A stretch of 64,000 bases of DNA, taken from contig CM038471.1 of the NCBI GenBank assembly GCA_021464415.1, positions 75,622,414 through 75,686,413 of the forward strand, in the 5' to 3' direction. Source of the stretch: Lonicera japonica (lineage: Eukaryota > Streptophyta > Magnoliopsida > Dipsacales > Caprifoliaceae). Shown here in pieces: positions 11,160-22,341 of this stretch. The notes under the pieces were generated by a model. That model was not told the DNA's origin. It saw nothing but the letters and a program-made list of their open reading frames with translations, and made no database searches. The translations under genes were made by a program, and so were the position numbers. The first letter of the stretch is position 1. Each line of letters starts with the position of its first letter.

Positions 11160-13900
11160 ATTTCATTTTTGATGAGAAACAGAAATTTCATTGCCTCAAA
11201 AGAAAAATTACAAGATAATGTGGAGGGGACAAGACATCCCCATCAGAGAACCCCAGGAAACACACAACCACAAGCAGCAACAATCTATGGAACTCAACAG
11301 AACAAAAAGAAAACCATGAGCTTCCAGTACAACAAACAAGGAGTAAGAAACCCGAGAAAAAAACACAAAAAACAGATTTCTAGCTTCCTAACTCCTGGCA
11401 AAAACAGAGATACAAGTTAAAACGAAAAAAGGGGGCTCACAAGCAGACTTCAAACCAATTATGCAATCAACACCCAACCCAGAAAACTCCTTCGATAGGG
11501 ATGCCCAAAATGAAGCTAGATAAAACACTCTATCCCAAACCCTCTCCTTCTCACTCTCCTTATACTCAAAAATTCTTTCATTTCTTTGATTCCAAATGCA
11601 CCATGAGACCGCCATGAAAATGCACCTTCACGGGACTTTGATCCTATCCACTGAATTTTGGATAACTCCTTCCAGCCTTTAGGCATAACAACCTGATCTT
11701 GAAACGTTCTAAACACTTTTATCCACACGAAATATGCAAACGGACAATGCAGGAACAGATGATCAATATCCTCTCCGTTTGATTTTCAAAGAACACACCA
11801 TTGGGGTGATGGACACAAGGAAGGTCTCCTTTTTTGAAGTAAATCACAAGTATTAAGCTTCCTCTTAAAAGCCACCCAAACAAAGAATTTGACTTTTGAA
11901 GGAATACCCTCCTTCCAAATAAATCTACATCTACCATCCACATCATAATGCATTGAATCAATAATGTATTTGAAAAAGATTGACATGAAAAAATCCCCGA
12001 TGAATCTCTCAACCAAATCCTATAGTCGTCCACCCCCCAGCCCTCGAATTTGAATATTATCTTAGATGCTCAAAAGGGAAGCACATTCTAAAGCCTCTAA
12101 ATCATTTAAATTTCTACGAAAGACCAACCTCCAAGAAATTGATGAAGATGAATCCCAAGCAATCATATTTTCAATAGTAGAATTATGTAGAGAGAATAAA
12201 TTGAAGATGTACGGAAAACAAATTGACAAAATGGAGCATCCCCTACCAACTAAATTGCCCACACCCAAACCTCCTAACGACTTTGGTTTACTCACTTCCT
12301 CCAAAAATCCTACTGAATATGAATTTCCTCTACATTCATCAGTAGTTCGGTACCACAAAACTTCTATTCAAATTTAATTTGAAACTAAACAAATAACAAA
12401 TCGACTCAATAGTGGCAGTAAGATCCAAATTTGTCCTTCACCTCAGGTGGGAAACCAAAATAACATCATCTGCAAATTGAAGATATGACAACTGCAACCC
12501 CCCTCTCTCCCCTTCAATACCTCTTCTATATCCTCTCACAACCACATCTTTTCACTGAACTCATAGATCTTTTAATCCACTATCTAATGGGTTGACATCT
12601 TCTTCAAAATCTATTTTAAACACCACCTCTATTTCTTTTCTGCAAGTTAGAAGGCCGTTTCAACAATTGTCTCCATCTTGGTGCATTATGTGCAAAGGTA
12701 GTAATGAGAGTTTAGATCATTTACTGATCCATTGCCCATTTGTTCACTCCATTTGGTCCAACATTAGGAGAGAATTCAACCTGATTTCCCGGGTGCGTGG
12801 TACAATTTGTTGATAGGAAAGTGGTGCTTGTGAGGAGATAAGAAGAAATCGAAAGTGTTATGGAGGTGTAACTCAATGGCGGTGCTGTGATGTGTCTGGA
12901 ATGAAAGAAATGCTAGGATATTTGAAGATAAGGAGGAAAATGAGGAGAAGGTGTGGCAAAGAGTCAAGTCGTTAGCTTCATTATGGGCATTCTCATCTAA
13001 GAAATTTGATATTCTTTCTATGTCAGATATTTTACGTGACTGGGCAGCAACTATGGCATAAAAGAAACAGTTCTTGGGTTTTTCTCGGTGAAAGAGATTT
13101 GCAGGGGATGTGTAGCTGTAGTTTCTTAGGGAGTTTTCCGGTTATATTGTTGTTTGATTTATGTGTTGCTAGTTTAGTCCGCTCTGTGATGGAGCCCGTG
13201 GTGTTCGAGTTGGGCTGTTTTGTGTTTTGTTTCGTTTTTTCTTGTTTGTTGTCTGTGGACTTCTCGTTCACTTTCATCTTTTTTCTGCTTGTATTTGGTT
13301 TTTTCAATCAATATAAGCTTTGTTTCTGATCGAAATATAAATATATATATATATACTCAACCACCTCATTAGCAATAAAACAAGGTCCAGAATCTCTCTC
13401 CCCCACACAAAAAGCTCCAAGTCTCAGCATACAACACTCACCAACCTTGGTAAAGAAAACTCAAATCTTGTTAAAGAAAACTCATAGCTGATCTAATGGG
13501 TCCTTAAGTTTCAAAGAATGAAGCTTTTTAATTCAAACAATTTTAAAGTCTCATCTACGCATTCACAATACTTTTCCAGAGGAAATCCTCAAAATATTTA
13601 TTAAATCCTCGCTCACCACATCCCAACTCCCAAAAATCAAAGCCATTGTAACCTGTTTGGACCCGTAAGGATACATCTCAAATTTACTAAAAGTCCACCT
13701 TCCGCTTTATCCACTAGCAATTCTATCAACCAATTTAGTATTAATGTACCATTCATTTGCCTAATTCACTATAGAATTATGTATCCATTATCTTTCCTGT
13801 TTCAAAATTAGATCCTCAAGTTTATTTTAAGTTCATAAACCTCCTCATACCTCTAGAAGCCACAAAAAGGATCGTAAATCAAGTACTCATAGCACCAAAA
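11160..13900 (-). mobile_element. Degenerate L1-type LINE, minus strand, interrupted by another LINE
   Basis: Read from the right on the minus strand, fragments of one reverse transcriptase appear in order. A GPDG-like block with FWELG lies near 13580-13680. An IANEVVE block near 13360-13420 follows, then a KIDFE block near 12610-12645. The YLQFADDVI catalytic motif is near 12450-12475 and the zinc-binding C-terminal domain (WCVLC-type) at 11720-12030. The 3' UTR ends at a TTTCTGAT(C)-like poly(A) tail at 11160. The continuity is broken by the opposite-strand LINE at 12645-13335 and by an internal deletion after the KIDFE block. Many stops and frameshifts show it is inactive. The 5' limit near 13900 is approximate. 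Confidence 0.65.
12645..13335 (+). mobile_element. 5'-truncated LINE inserted into the minus-strand LINE
   Basis: The plus strand carries the RT C-terminal zinc-binding domain (SPSWCIMCKG, followed by LDHLLIHCPF) from 12650, degenerate sequence to about 13060, then a 3' UTR. The UTR ends TTTCAATCAATATAAGCTTTG and TTTCTGATC before an A/T-rich tail at 13335. It is a close relative of the last 650 bases of the LINE at 14002-17164. The flanks on both sides belong to one minus-strand LINE, which shows that this copy landed inside it. The open frame at 13006-13329 is 3' UTR, not a gene. Confidence 0.65.
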
Positions 13901-14101
13901 AAAGGGAATTACCATAGCAACTAATCTACATTGTCGACCTAATCTATATTTCTTTAGTATCTCTCTATACACCAAAAGAGTTCTTCAATTTCCATAAAAA
14001 GAGCGGAGGACTGTAGTCGGTTGTTAATGCATTTTAAATTCAAGGAGTGGTGGGAGGAGAGTTCGGCACATGGGTGGGAGGGTTTCAAATTTATGAAGTG
14101 A

Positions 14102-15773
14102 TTGGAACAAGTGAAACATAAGGTGAAGAGGTGGAATACAGAGGTGTTCGGGGATGTGAGGGTTAAAAAGGGCCAAATCCTTAAAAGAATTCAAGAAATT
14201 GATAAGGAAGGGGTTAACAATTCATTATGCGGTGACATGATTAGCGAGAGAATGAAACTTAAGGAGGGTCTAGATAACTTATTATTAAAGGAAGAAATTT
14301 CAGGGAATCAGAAGGCGAAGGTGAAAGCAGTAATTGAGTGGGATGCAAATTCTAATTTATTTCACTGGGTTTCAACCACAAAAAAGTGAATAAACTTATT
14401 TGCAAGCTGGAGAGGGAGGACGGATCAGTTGTAGTGGAGGAAGATGAGATTGGGAGGGAATTGATTAACTTCTTCACAAAATTATATTCAAAGAAGGAGG
14501 GAGTTCAGGTGGGTTTTGAGGAGTTGGACTAGGCTCCAATAACAGCCGAAAGTAGCGAATGGCTTGAAAGGCCTTTTGAGGTGGAGGAAGTCAAAATTGC
14601 TATTGAAGCTTGTGAGGGAGATGAAGCGCCAGGGCCAGATGGGTACACAATGGAATTTTTCAAAAAAGGGTGGAAAGTAATTAAAAAAGATGTAATGAAG
14701 GTGCTTAGAGAATTCTTTGATAATGGGGTGGTAAATGCATGCACAAATTCCACCTACATATGCCTTATTCCAAAGAAGGCCGCTTCGCTTAAACTTAAGA
14801 ATTTTCGGCCTATTAGTCTTATTACTAGCCTTTATAAGGTATTGGTTAAAGTCCTATCCTTTAAGATTAAGAGAAGTGATGGGTGAGACGATAGGCGTAG
14901 CTCAAGGGGCATTTGTGAAGGGTAGACAAATCCTCGATTTGGCATTTGTAGCTAATAAAGGGGTGGAGGAATACAGAGAACGGAAGAAGAAAAGAGTAGT
15001 GTTGAAAATAGATTTTGAGAAGGCTTATGATCATATAGAATGGGGCTTTGTGGATCATGTTTTGGAAAACAAGGATTGCGGGTGGAGGTGGAGGAGATGG
15101 AATTAAAGGTTGTCTTTCGTCGGTCAACTTCTTGGTGACGATGAACGGCAAGCCAAGGGGTAATTTTAAAGCATCCCAAGGTATTAGACAAGTGGACCCA
15201 CTTTCTCCGTTTATCTTCGTATTGATTTCGGATGTGTTGAATAGATTGGTGGATAGAGCAAAAGAGAGAGGATTGATCGAAGGATTCTCCATTGGGAAAG
15301 AGAGGGTAAGCCTATCGCATTTACAGTTTGCCGATGACACCATATTTTCCTTGCCAATAAAAAGGAGAAAATTTGCAATCTCATGGGCATATTAGATATT
15401 TTTGGGTATGCTTCGGGGTTGAAGATCAATTTGTCGAAAAGTAAAGTGGTGGGAATTAATATGGAAGAGGAAGAGATGAAAGCAATCGGGGATAGTATAG
15501 TGTGTGAGGTGGGATCTTGGCCAATTCCGTATTTGGGAGTTGGGACTACCATTAGAAGATAATCCGAGAAGAGCTGGGTTTTGGAGTCCGGTAGTTGAAA
15601 TAATTGGAAGACGGTTAGAGGAGTGGGTAAAAGGGTGCCTTTCTAAAGGAGGGAGGTTGACATTAATTCAATCAGTGTTAGAGAGCATGCCTATTTATTA
15701 TTTATCTCTCTTTAAAATTCCCGTGGCAGTAGCTAAAGTTATTGAGAAACTTTTGAGGAATTTCCTTTGGTAA
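14102..15773 (+). pseudogene. Broken LINE reverse transcriptase domain
   Basis: Across three plus-strand frames the diagnostic RT blocks are readable: EAPGPDGYTMEFFKKGW near 14626-14672, NFRPISL near 14800, KIDFEKAYDHIEW near 15005-15045, the LSHLQFADDTIF active-site block near 15312-15350, and CLSKGGRLTLIQSVLES near 15636-15686. FADD supplies two metal-binding aspartates, and the first catalytic Asp is the D of KIDFE. At least four frameshifts separate the blocks, so no active enzyme can be made. Confidence 0.8.
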
Positions 15774-16323
15774 AAGGAAAGGAGTGCATTTGGTGAGGTG
15801 GGACAAGGTTACTAAAAGTAAGAAGATGGGTGGTTTAGGCATTGGTAATATAATTAAAAGAAATGAGGCTCTCCTGGGTAAGTGGATTTGGAAATTTCCA
15901 CTCGAGCAAAATTCTTTTTGGCATTCGACCATTAGGAGTAAATACAGCATTCAAATTAACAGGTGGATTCCAATGGGGTGCTGAGAGGATCGTTTCGTAA
16001 TCCATGGAAAGCTATTTCTCTGGGATAGAGAAATTTGTGGGCTTTCGATACAAGGCTGGTGATGGCGAAAAAATCCGGTTCTGGACAGATTGTTGGGTGG
16101 GAGATCCTCTCTGGCAGTTCTTTTTCCGAGATTATACAGAATTGCCTCCAATCCGGATTCTCTCATTGCATCTAATTTGACATGGGGGGAGAATTCCTCT
16201 TATTCATGGGATATATCATTCCGGAGGAACTTTTATGAAAATCAAATATCTTACTTCATGAATTTACTGGAGATGGTGGGTGCTTGGAAAGTGAATAGAT
16301 CATAAAGGGATTGTAGATTTTGG

Positions 16324-16926
16324 ATGGGTGAAAAATCTGGTGTGCTCTTGTCAAACTCATTCTTTGAGAGGTTAACTTCTTCTGATGAAAAGAGGCCCTT
16401 CAGCCCCTATAATATGATTTGGAAAAGTGGGGAACCCCCGAAAGTTAAAGTTTTAGCCTGGTTATCTACTTGGAGGAGGGTAAAAACTTATGATGTGTTG
16501 CAATCAAGGAATCCGTTTTTGCAAATATCCCCAACTTGGTGCACTCTATGTAGAAGGGAGGGTGAATCGATAGATCATTTAATAAATCATTGCCCATTTG
16601 CACAGTTTATGTGGAATAATATTCGTAGGGAATTTGATTTAGTTGCTGTATTCCCATATTCCTGGTTCAATTTGTTGTCTATTTCATGGAGTTGGAAGGG
16701 GAATAAAAAGAAATCCAGAATTTTGTGGAGGTGGTGTTGTTTGGCAGTGATGTGGTGTTTATGGAAGGAAAGAACCACCAGAACTTTTGAAGACAACGAG
16801 AAGGGCAAGGAGGAGACCTGGCAAAGAGTTAAAGCACTGGCTTCGCTATGGGCTTTTTCATCTAAAGCAATTGGCATTCTATCAATTTCGGATATATCCA
16901 GAGACTGGGCAGCTGTTGTACTCTAG
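16324..16926 (+). pseudogene. LINE C-terminal zinc-binding domain (zf-RVT type), open frame
   Basis: An open frame of 200 codons, homologous in layout to the C-terminal part of plant LINE ORF2. It contains WKSGEPPKVKVLAWLSTW, then a CTLCRREGESIDHLINHCPF zinc-ligand cluster and a C-terminal W-rich segment (WRWCCLAVMWCLWKERTTR). It is only the tail of the broken ORF2 in the enclosing element. The same domain occurs at 12650, 11720, 29200-29950 and 46412-47008. Confidence 0.75.
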
Positions 16927-17176
16927 GCAGTGTTTTAGTGTTCTCAGGGATGTCCATCTTATTTAGTATTTCAGTTTTGGTTTGTTTATAGTCTGAGTGT
17001 ATTTTGATTGTTTCTCATGTCCTTTATTTAGGTGGTCTGAGGGTCATAGGCATGTGTATTTTGCTCTATCAGGCTGATTGTGGACTACTCGTCCTCTTCC
17101 AGTCTATTCTGTTTGTATTGGTTTTTTTATCAATATAATTTCTCTGTTTCTGATCAAAAAAAAATTCCATAAAAAG

Positions 17177-17831
17177 TTTCAGCAGTGCTTCTTTTCCTGG
17201 TAAAGTCAACCTAATCTATATCGTCACAGTAGTACATTTGTCTAATTGTCCTATACACAACTGATACAATATAATTGGACATCCCATGTTTCCTTTTTTG
17301 GGAATAATCAATGGACCCAATCTCATTATAGTAAAAAAAATATCTTGACTTACGTTGAAATTATTGGTTTTCTTAAAATGTGTTGAAGTCAAAATTGACT
17401 CTTAATTTGGGACAGACAGAACATATAATAAGACAAAAAGAGTTAAGTAAACAAGGTATAGGGAAATAGGTTTGCCACTTGAGAAGTAACGGGAGATAAC
17501 CAACCTTCAACACAATTCTCTAAGGAATAAATAAGTTTATTGTGTCCTAGGTAATTTAAAAACCAATATAAAAAGCCTCCACATGACTATATCAACAACC
17601 CAACAAGGTTGAAATTAGTGACCAGACAGGTATACCCTAGATCTGAGTTCCATTATCAACAAGATAAATGCAGCACTTTTATACCACAAAACAAACGATG
17701 TGCAAGTTTGAAGTATCAGACCAGGGTTTGTATACATAGTACTAAGGACACTGGACACTGACTCAAAACCATAGACAAGACAGACAAAATAAGCCATAAC
17801 CTTCAGATTACTCTATACCGTGTGGCAGTTA
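17177..17831. other. Intergenic sequence, no gene seen
   Basis: AT-rich DNA following the LINE target duplication. No exon, domain or repeat pair was recognised. Confidence 0.4.
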
Positions 17832-18040
17832 ATTTTTTTTTTTCTTTTGATAAGAAATGAAAGATTTATTGCTATTCAAAGAAAGTTACATCAAAGAAAA
17901 AGCAATAAAGATAGCAGTGGATGAGAAAACCACTACAAAGATGCGACAACTCAACCCAAAACAGCAAGAACAAAACCAATCAGACCAAAAAACTACAACA
18001 ATCCAACTCAAATATAAAATAATAAATCAATTGCTATTTG
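17832..18040 (-). mobile_element. LINE 3' end fragment
   Basis: On the minus strand this is a TTG-rich 3' UTR ending ATAAATCTTTCATTTCTTATC and poly(A) (poly-T on plus from 17833). It matches the terminal pattern of the other LINEs in the window. No coding domain is retained. Confidence 0.5.
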
Positions 18041-18043
18041 CTA

Positions 18044-18419
18044 AGATCATCTACAATGGTTTGTTCTGTGATAAATAGTATAAGTTTGTCCTATGAAATT
18101 GTGTTGTGCATATACAATGAAGCTAAGTTCGGCAAAGTTTCTTATGCTACGGATAACTCTTTTCCGTTTGGGTTTCCCAAACAAATAACAGTAATTCGTT
18201 CGGGTTCCAAACCGACTACTTTTGTCTGTTCAGAACCCAAATGTATTGCTATTCCAAACGGACAAGAGTACTCCGTTTGGTAATTTGCACTTCTAGCATG
18301 AGTGACATCTGTTTTGGGTTATTATCCGTTTAGGTCAATAATACACCACTGCCTAACACCTTGAACAAGTGGATAAATTTATCCCATCATACTTCAAACT
18401 AGATAAACCATTGTGGATG
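18044..18419. mobile_element. MITE-like element with imperfect TIRs
   Basis: The left end AGATCATCTACAATGGTTTG and the right end AAACCATTGTGGATG are inverted repeats, flanked by CTA on both sides, which fits a 3-bp Harbinger-type duplication. The interior contains repeated CCGTTTGG / CCAAACGG half-palindromes. Borders are good to a few bases. It sits between a LINE end and the SmB 3' region. Confidence 0.45.
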
Positions 18420-18589
18420 CTAGTATGCTACAACCTAATAATGTAGAGACGGCAGTAAACTCAGCAAACAGTAAAAAATCCATTTCTAACAAGACAACCA
18501 GCTATTTACACACCAAAATCATAAACATGACACAGATTCAAGTAATTGCCTGATCGATAGTATACTTAGAAAAACCACATACCAAATCA

Positions 18590-19405
18590 CTACTGCTGCT
18601 GATTCTGTTGCTGCTGAGAGTTTGGCGGAGGCGGCATACCAGGCCGAGGCGGTCCATACATGGGAACACCACCACCACCCGGCGGTGGAGGCATCCCAGG
18701 CCGAGGAGGAGGCGGTCCAGGCATCCCAGGCCGCTGACCTGGTGGTGGTGGACCTCTCATCATTTGAGGCGGCGGCACCATAGGCCTCTGACCATACTGA
18801 GGCGGAGGCCCAGGGAACGGACCTGGGGGGCCACCAGGCCTCTGCCCAAACTGCATTGGTGGAGGCGGGCCCCTCATCTGTGGTGGGCCCTGCCCAGGGT
18901 ACCCAGGCGGCATCTGCCCCGGCGGCCTCATGACAGGAGCCTGCGGGTACGTCATGGGCGGTCGAGCAATCTGTGGCTGCATCATATTCGGCGCGGGCCC
19001 ACCAACTCCGCGGACGGGGCCAGCTAGGCCAGGCTGGGCCTGAATCAGCGGGGCAGTGGGTACCCCACGGCCGGCAGCTCGGCCGACACCGGGTCCTGCG
19101 TTTGCCGCGCCGCTGGCTGTCTTGGCGCGGGACTCGTCAGGAGGGGGTGGACCCTCGACGGTCATGGAAATGACTTCTTCACCCCTGAGGAGGACGAGCC
19201 CTAGGGTGCGCCGGTCCTCGCGTTCTTCGGATTTTTTGCCTTTGGCCGGGGGTAATTTGCGGAACTCTTCGCAGTCGCCGAGGACGAGGTTCATGTGGCG
19301 GTCGAAGGCCATGAATTTGCCGACCAGTTGGCGGCCGTCTTGGATGGTTACTCGCATGCGGTAGTTAATGTACTGGAGCATCTTCGAGCTCTTTGACATC
19401 GACAT
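18590..19405 (-). CDS. SMB: Small nuclear ribonucleoprotein-associated protein B (SmB), single exon
   Basis: A complete 271-codon intronless frame, starting at an ATG at 19405 with a second ATG two codons on. Residues 1-90 form the Sm fold: Sm1 is seen in [20 protein letters not shown] and Sm2 in [14 protein letters not shown], separated by a charged [12 protein letters not shown] loop as in SmB. SmB is one of the seven Sm proteins that form the ring on U1, U2, U4 and U5 snRNAs in the nucleus. Residues 100-271 are a proline/glycine/methionine tail with [16 protein letters not shown] repeats and two Arg-Gly pairs, ending in a glutamine-rich tract coded by CAG/CAA. Plant SmB proteins are about 250-270 residues, so the length is normal. 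The frame is GC-rich compared with the AT-rich surroundings. The antisense frames here are composition shadows. Confidence 0.95.
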   Translation of the reverse strand: MSMSKSSKMLQYINYRMRVTIQDGRQLVGKFMAFDRHMNLVLGDCEEFRKLPPAKGKKSEEREDRRTLGLVLLRGEEVISMTVEGPPPPDESRAKTASGAANAGPGVGRAAGRGVPTAPLIQAQPGLAGPVRGVGGPAPNMMQPQIARPPMTYPQAPVMRPPGQMPPGYPGQGPPQMRGPPPPMQFGQRPGGPPGPFPGPPPQYGQRPMVPPPQMMRGPPPPGQRPGMPGPPPPRPGMPPPPGGGGVPMYGPPRPGMPPPPNSQQQQNQQQ

Positions 19406-19605
19406 TGTGAAGGATTGGATAGGTGTAATTAGGGTTTTGGAAGTAAAAAGAGGATCTTGGAGAAGAGAATGTGAGAGTGATGAATTGGAAACGGAGGTGG
19501 AGGCTGGTGAGTAGGGATCTGATAGGAAGAGAGATGAAACCAGCCGCGCAGAGTTTTATCTAGGGTTTTGAAATTTTCGGTGCTAAAAACTCGGAAAGCC
19601 CGTAA
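19406..19605 (-). promoter_or_regulatory. SmB 5' leader/proximal promoter with telo-box-like motif
   Basis: Just upstream of the SmB start the minus strand reads AAACCCTAA (19429-19437 on plus as TTAGGGTTT); a second AAACCCTA lies near 19560. This telo-box is common in promoters and leaders of plant genes for translation and RNA processing. Transcription start and TATA box were not resolved, and the role is inferred from the motif alone. Confidence 0.45.
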
Positions 19606-20300
19606 ATTTGGGGCTAAAAGACAAATTTATATATTATATTTTTTTAAAAAAAAATTTATTTAATAATTTGGTTTCATGTAATATAATTTAACGGGCGCTA
19701 TTGACACAAGTTAAAATAATTACTAATACTTCGTCTTATTTATTTACTCCTTAAAAATTGAGTATATAGGTATATATTTGGTACTTAAGAGCCGAACTAT
19801 TTTCAAGTAAAAAAAATTACACTGGCTCAACTCTTAAAGACCGAGCATGTGCGTATATGCTCTGTCCTCAGGGGTCGAGCTAATCTACACATACTCGATT
19901 CTTAAGGGTTGAGTCAATTTTAAAATGTTATAGAGTTTTGTAGTTTTTGGAGACTGAGTGTAACATTTAGGTGATATAGAGAATAATGTTTAACTACAAT
20001 GCCTTACTCATTCCCTAAGCATTGAGTAATAGGCTTATACTTGATTTTCGAGAACTGAATGATATTTTACTCGGTTCTCAAGAACCGAATGATCTAACTA
20101 CTATAAGTTTGCACAAATGATCATTATTGGTCTCCAAAAATCGAATAGAGGCTATAAATTCGGTTCCATGTAACTAAGGAAACCTTCTTCGTATGCCAAT
20201 ATTCGTTTTTGCTTGTTATTGTGTATATATTTATTATGTATATTACCAAAAAAAAATATAAACTTTCAATTCTCTCTTTTCTACTATTCTCTACAACTTA
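19606..20300. other. AT-rich spacer with repeated inverted CTTAAG/GAACCGA motifs
   Basis: Between 19780 and 20170 short related motifs recur on both strands: AAGAGCCGAAC, CTTAAAGACCGAGC, TTCTTAAGGGTTGAGTC and CGGTTCTCAAGAACCGAA. This gives several small palindromes. A similar style of sequence (GGCCCTATAGG, ACGACCGAGTATATGC) appears at 59240-59460, so both may be remnants of one repeat family. No gene is present. Confidence 0.35.
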
Positions 20301-20307
20301 AGGTTTT

Positions 20308-20560
20308 TTTGTGTTGCATTAAGAGTGGATAAATGCAAGTATTTAGAAATTATTATTAAGAATAAGAATTAATGATTAATTATAATTAATTTGTGTTTCA
20401 TCAAGGTAGATAAATGTAAGAATTTAGATTCCATTGTTAAGAAGGAAGATGATTAATACTTAATTATAATTGCGTAAAGGGTAGATGAATGTAAGAATTT
20501 AGATTGTATTGTTGAGAAAAATAAGAGGAAGAAGGAGGAGGATGATTAATGATTAATTTA
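20308..20560. repeat. Three degenerate about 85-bp tandem units
   Basis: Successive units share the pattern GG-TAGAT(A/G)AATG(T/C)AAG-ATTTAGA followed by an AAGA/GATGATTAAT-rich stretch. They begin near 20308, 20393 and 20472. No coding function is evident. Confidence 0.5.
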
Positions 20561-20961
20561 TGTGTATCAAAGTGGGAGTGCTCACTGCTAAAGGGGTTAG
20601 TGGGAGTGTGATGAGTAAAGAGAGTTGGTTGAAGTGGGAATAAAAGTAATAAAAGTGGGAATAATACCACGCACTTGTAAAGGTGAAAATAACACCATCT
20701 TTTAACTAGTTCATAACTCATAAAAATATTCACCATTAAAAAAATATTATAATTTCAAAAGTATAATCTTTTTGTTGTTATTCTTATGTTACATTAATAT
20801 AACAACGTTTAACTGGAAATGAGGTAAAAATGTTTGTATGATAATGTTTTTTGCAAAAAATCTAATGAATAATATTTTTTAAAAATAAAGGTCTAGATAT
20901 CATTATTATTCTAAGATAAGGGCTTATTTATTAATTTTGTTTTAAAATAAAAACTTTGACC

Positions 20962-21375
20962 GAGTGCAAACTTAACTTTGCATCAAATTGTATAGAGTGC
21001 AAACTTAACTTTGCAATCAAAAAAATTTAATGCAAATTTGTTTTACATGATTTGTTTATATTTTTTAACAAATATATTCTTACGTTTCATTCATTAAACT
21101 TTAAAATAACGTCAAATAAATACAAATACATAATAATATTTTAGAAAAAAAAGATTGCGAACTTAACTTTGCATAACTCCGAAAAAATTATTATGTACAT
21201 TTTATTAATAAATAAGTTTTGAATATGTAATTTGTTAAAATTATTTTAAATCACTATCAATAAAAACAATTATTTATAATAATATGCTAAAAAATATGTA
21301 GTACAAATTTAATTTTGCATGATTCCATCAAAAATAAAATTTAAAAATCTACTACAAAGTTAACTTTACACTTTT
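20962..21375. repeat. Dispersed GTGCAAACTTAACTTTGCA palindrome-like motif
   Basis: The motif (G)TGCAAACTTAACTTTGCA occurs at about 20965 and 20998 almost exactly. It recurs with changes near 21156 (GCGAACTTAACTTTGCA), 21302 (TACAAATTTAATTTTGCA) and 21353. Its ends TGCAAA/TTTGCA are inverted, so each copy can form a small stem. The surrounding 20561-22341 has no recognised gene. Confidence 0.45.
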
Positions 21376-22341
21376 TTTAAAATTTGATCAAATATAGACC
21401 CTTAATTTACAAAAATATTATTCCTTGATTTTTTTATAAAAATCTTTTTCATACGAGCCCTATTTTTCAATATCCCGATAATTAAATCTTAGTCTTGACT
21501 AAGAATAGAGGTAAGGAATTTATAATGTCATTAAAAAAGTTCTCCTGAGATCTAAAAACCATCATATATAATATAATATAATTTACATTTTATTTTCTTG
21601 AATCACACCCCAATCCCATCCACCATAAATGTATTTAACATAAAATATAATGACAACTGAGCCTCAAATCCTTTCCATGTATCTCGATGTTAACCAACTA
21701 TGCTGCTGCAATTTGAGACTGAGACTAACATACTACCATTTTAAAAGCCCGAAGACTATATAGAGATAAATTGATTTCGAACACAACCAACATTACTATT
21801 ACATCGCATAGAGGAGGAATTGGAATTGTTGCATTGCAACCGTGAGACTTCAACCAGAGACGTCTATGTTCACCTGAGCGTTATTTACCACTCAAACAAG
21901 CGCACACGTGAATTTGAAGTATCAGTAAAAATGTCACTTTTCTTTTGCTATAAATATAAAGTGCCTTTAATACAACTTTATAGACCTACAAAAATTTGGT
22001 AGAAAAAAAATACACCTGTAAATAAATGACAGAGAAATAGTGGTTGACACCCCTTACAATTTACAAACCTTTCCTCCCCTTTAATAATCTCCCTCCCAAT
22101 ATTACGTCACCATCCCTGCAACCTGATTGGCTGACGTATTAAACATGGGTCCCCCAATAATTACTCTATTACAAAGTTAATAGAGTTTAACCAGTCAAAC
22201 AAGAGGGTCATGTTGATCCTCACACATGGGTCAATAAATTTGGATTCCGCACCACCCTTCAATTCTCCTACCTTTAAAACTACGACTAACCCAACTCACC
22301 AAAAACAAAATACCAACCAGCACTCTTCATCAAGGTCAAAG
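21376..22341. other. Spacer and 3' flank of the helicase gene
   Basis: No independent gene was recognised. The right part, immediately below the helicase stop codon at 22342, should hold its 3' UTR on the minus strand, but no polyadenylation site could be fixed. Confidence 0.35.

Larger units (their letters stand above)
14002..17164 (+). mobile_element. 5'-truncated L1-type LINE with 12-bp target duplications
   Basis: A 3.2-kb plus-strand retroposon ending in TTTCTGATC plus a poly(A) tail. It is flanked by identical 12-base repeats TTCCATAAAAAG at 13990-14001 and 17165-17176, the expected mark of target-primed reverse transcription. It starts after the endonuclease domain. The order is linker (14020-14390), reverse transcriptase (14400-15770), then C-terminal zinc-binding domain (16324-16926) and 3' UTR. 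Frameshifts and stops break the RT into several frames (14389, 14880, 15100, 15390, 15772 and 15984 regions), so it is not autonomous. Confidence 0.85.

Noticed and set aside
13006..13329. 107-codon Phe/Cys/Val-rich frame that looks membrane-like
   Set aside because: It is the T-rich 3' UTR of a LINE, matched by the equivalent region before 17164.
18608..19364. Three plus-strand open frames opposite SmB (Arg/His-rich)
   Set aside because: They are antisense shadows caused by the GC-rich, proline-coding SmB frame.
20308..20560. Possible CRISPR-like array
   Set aside because: Only three degenerate adjacent units without unique spacers, in a plant genome.
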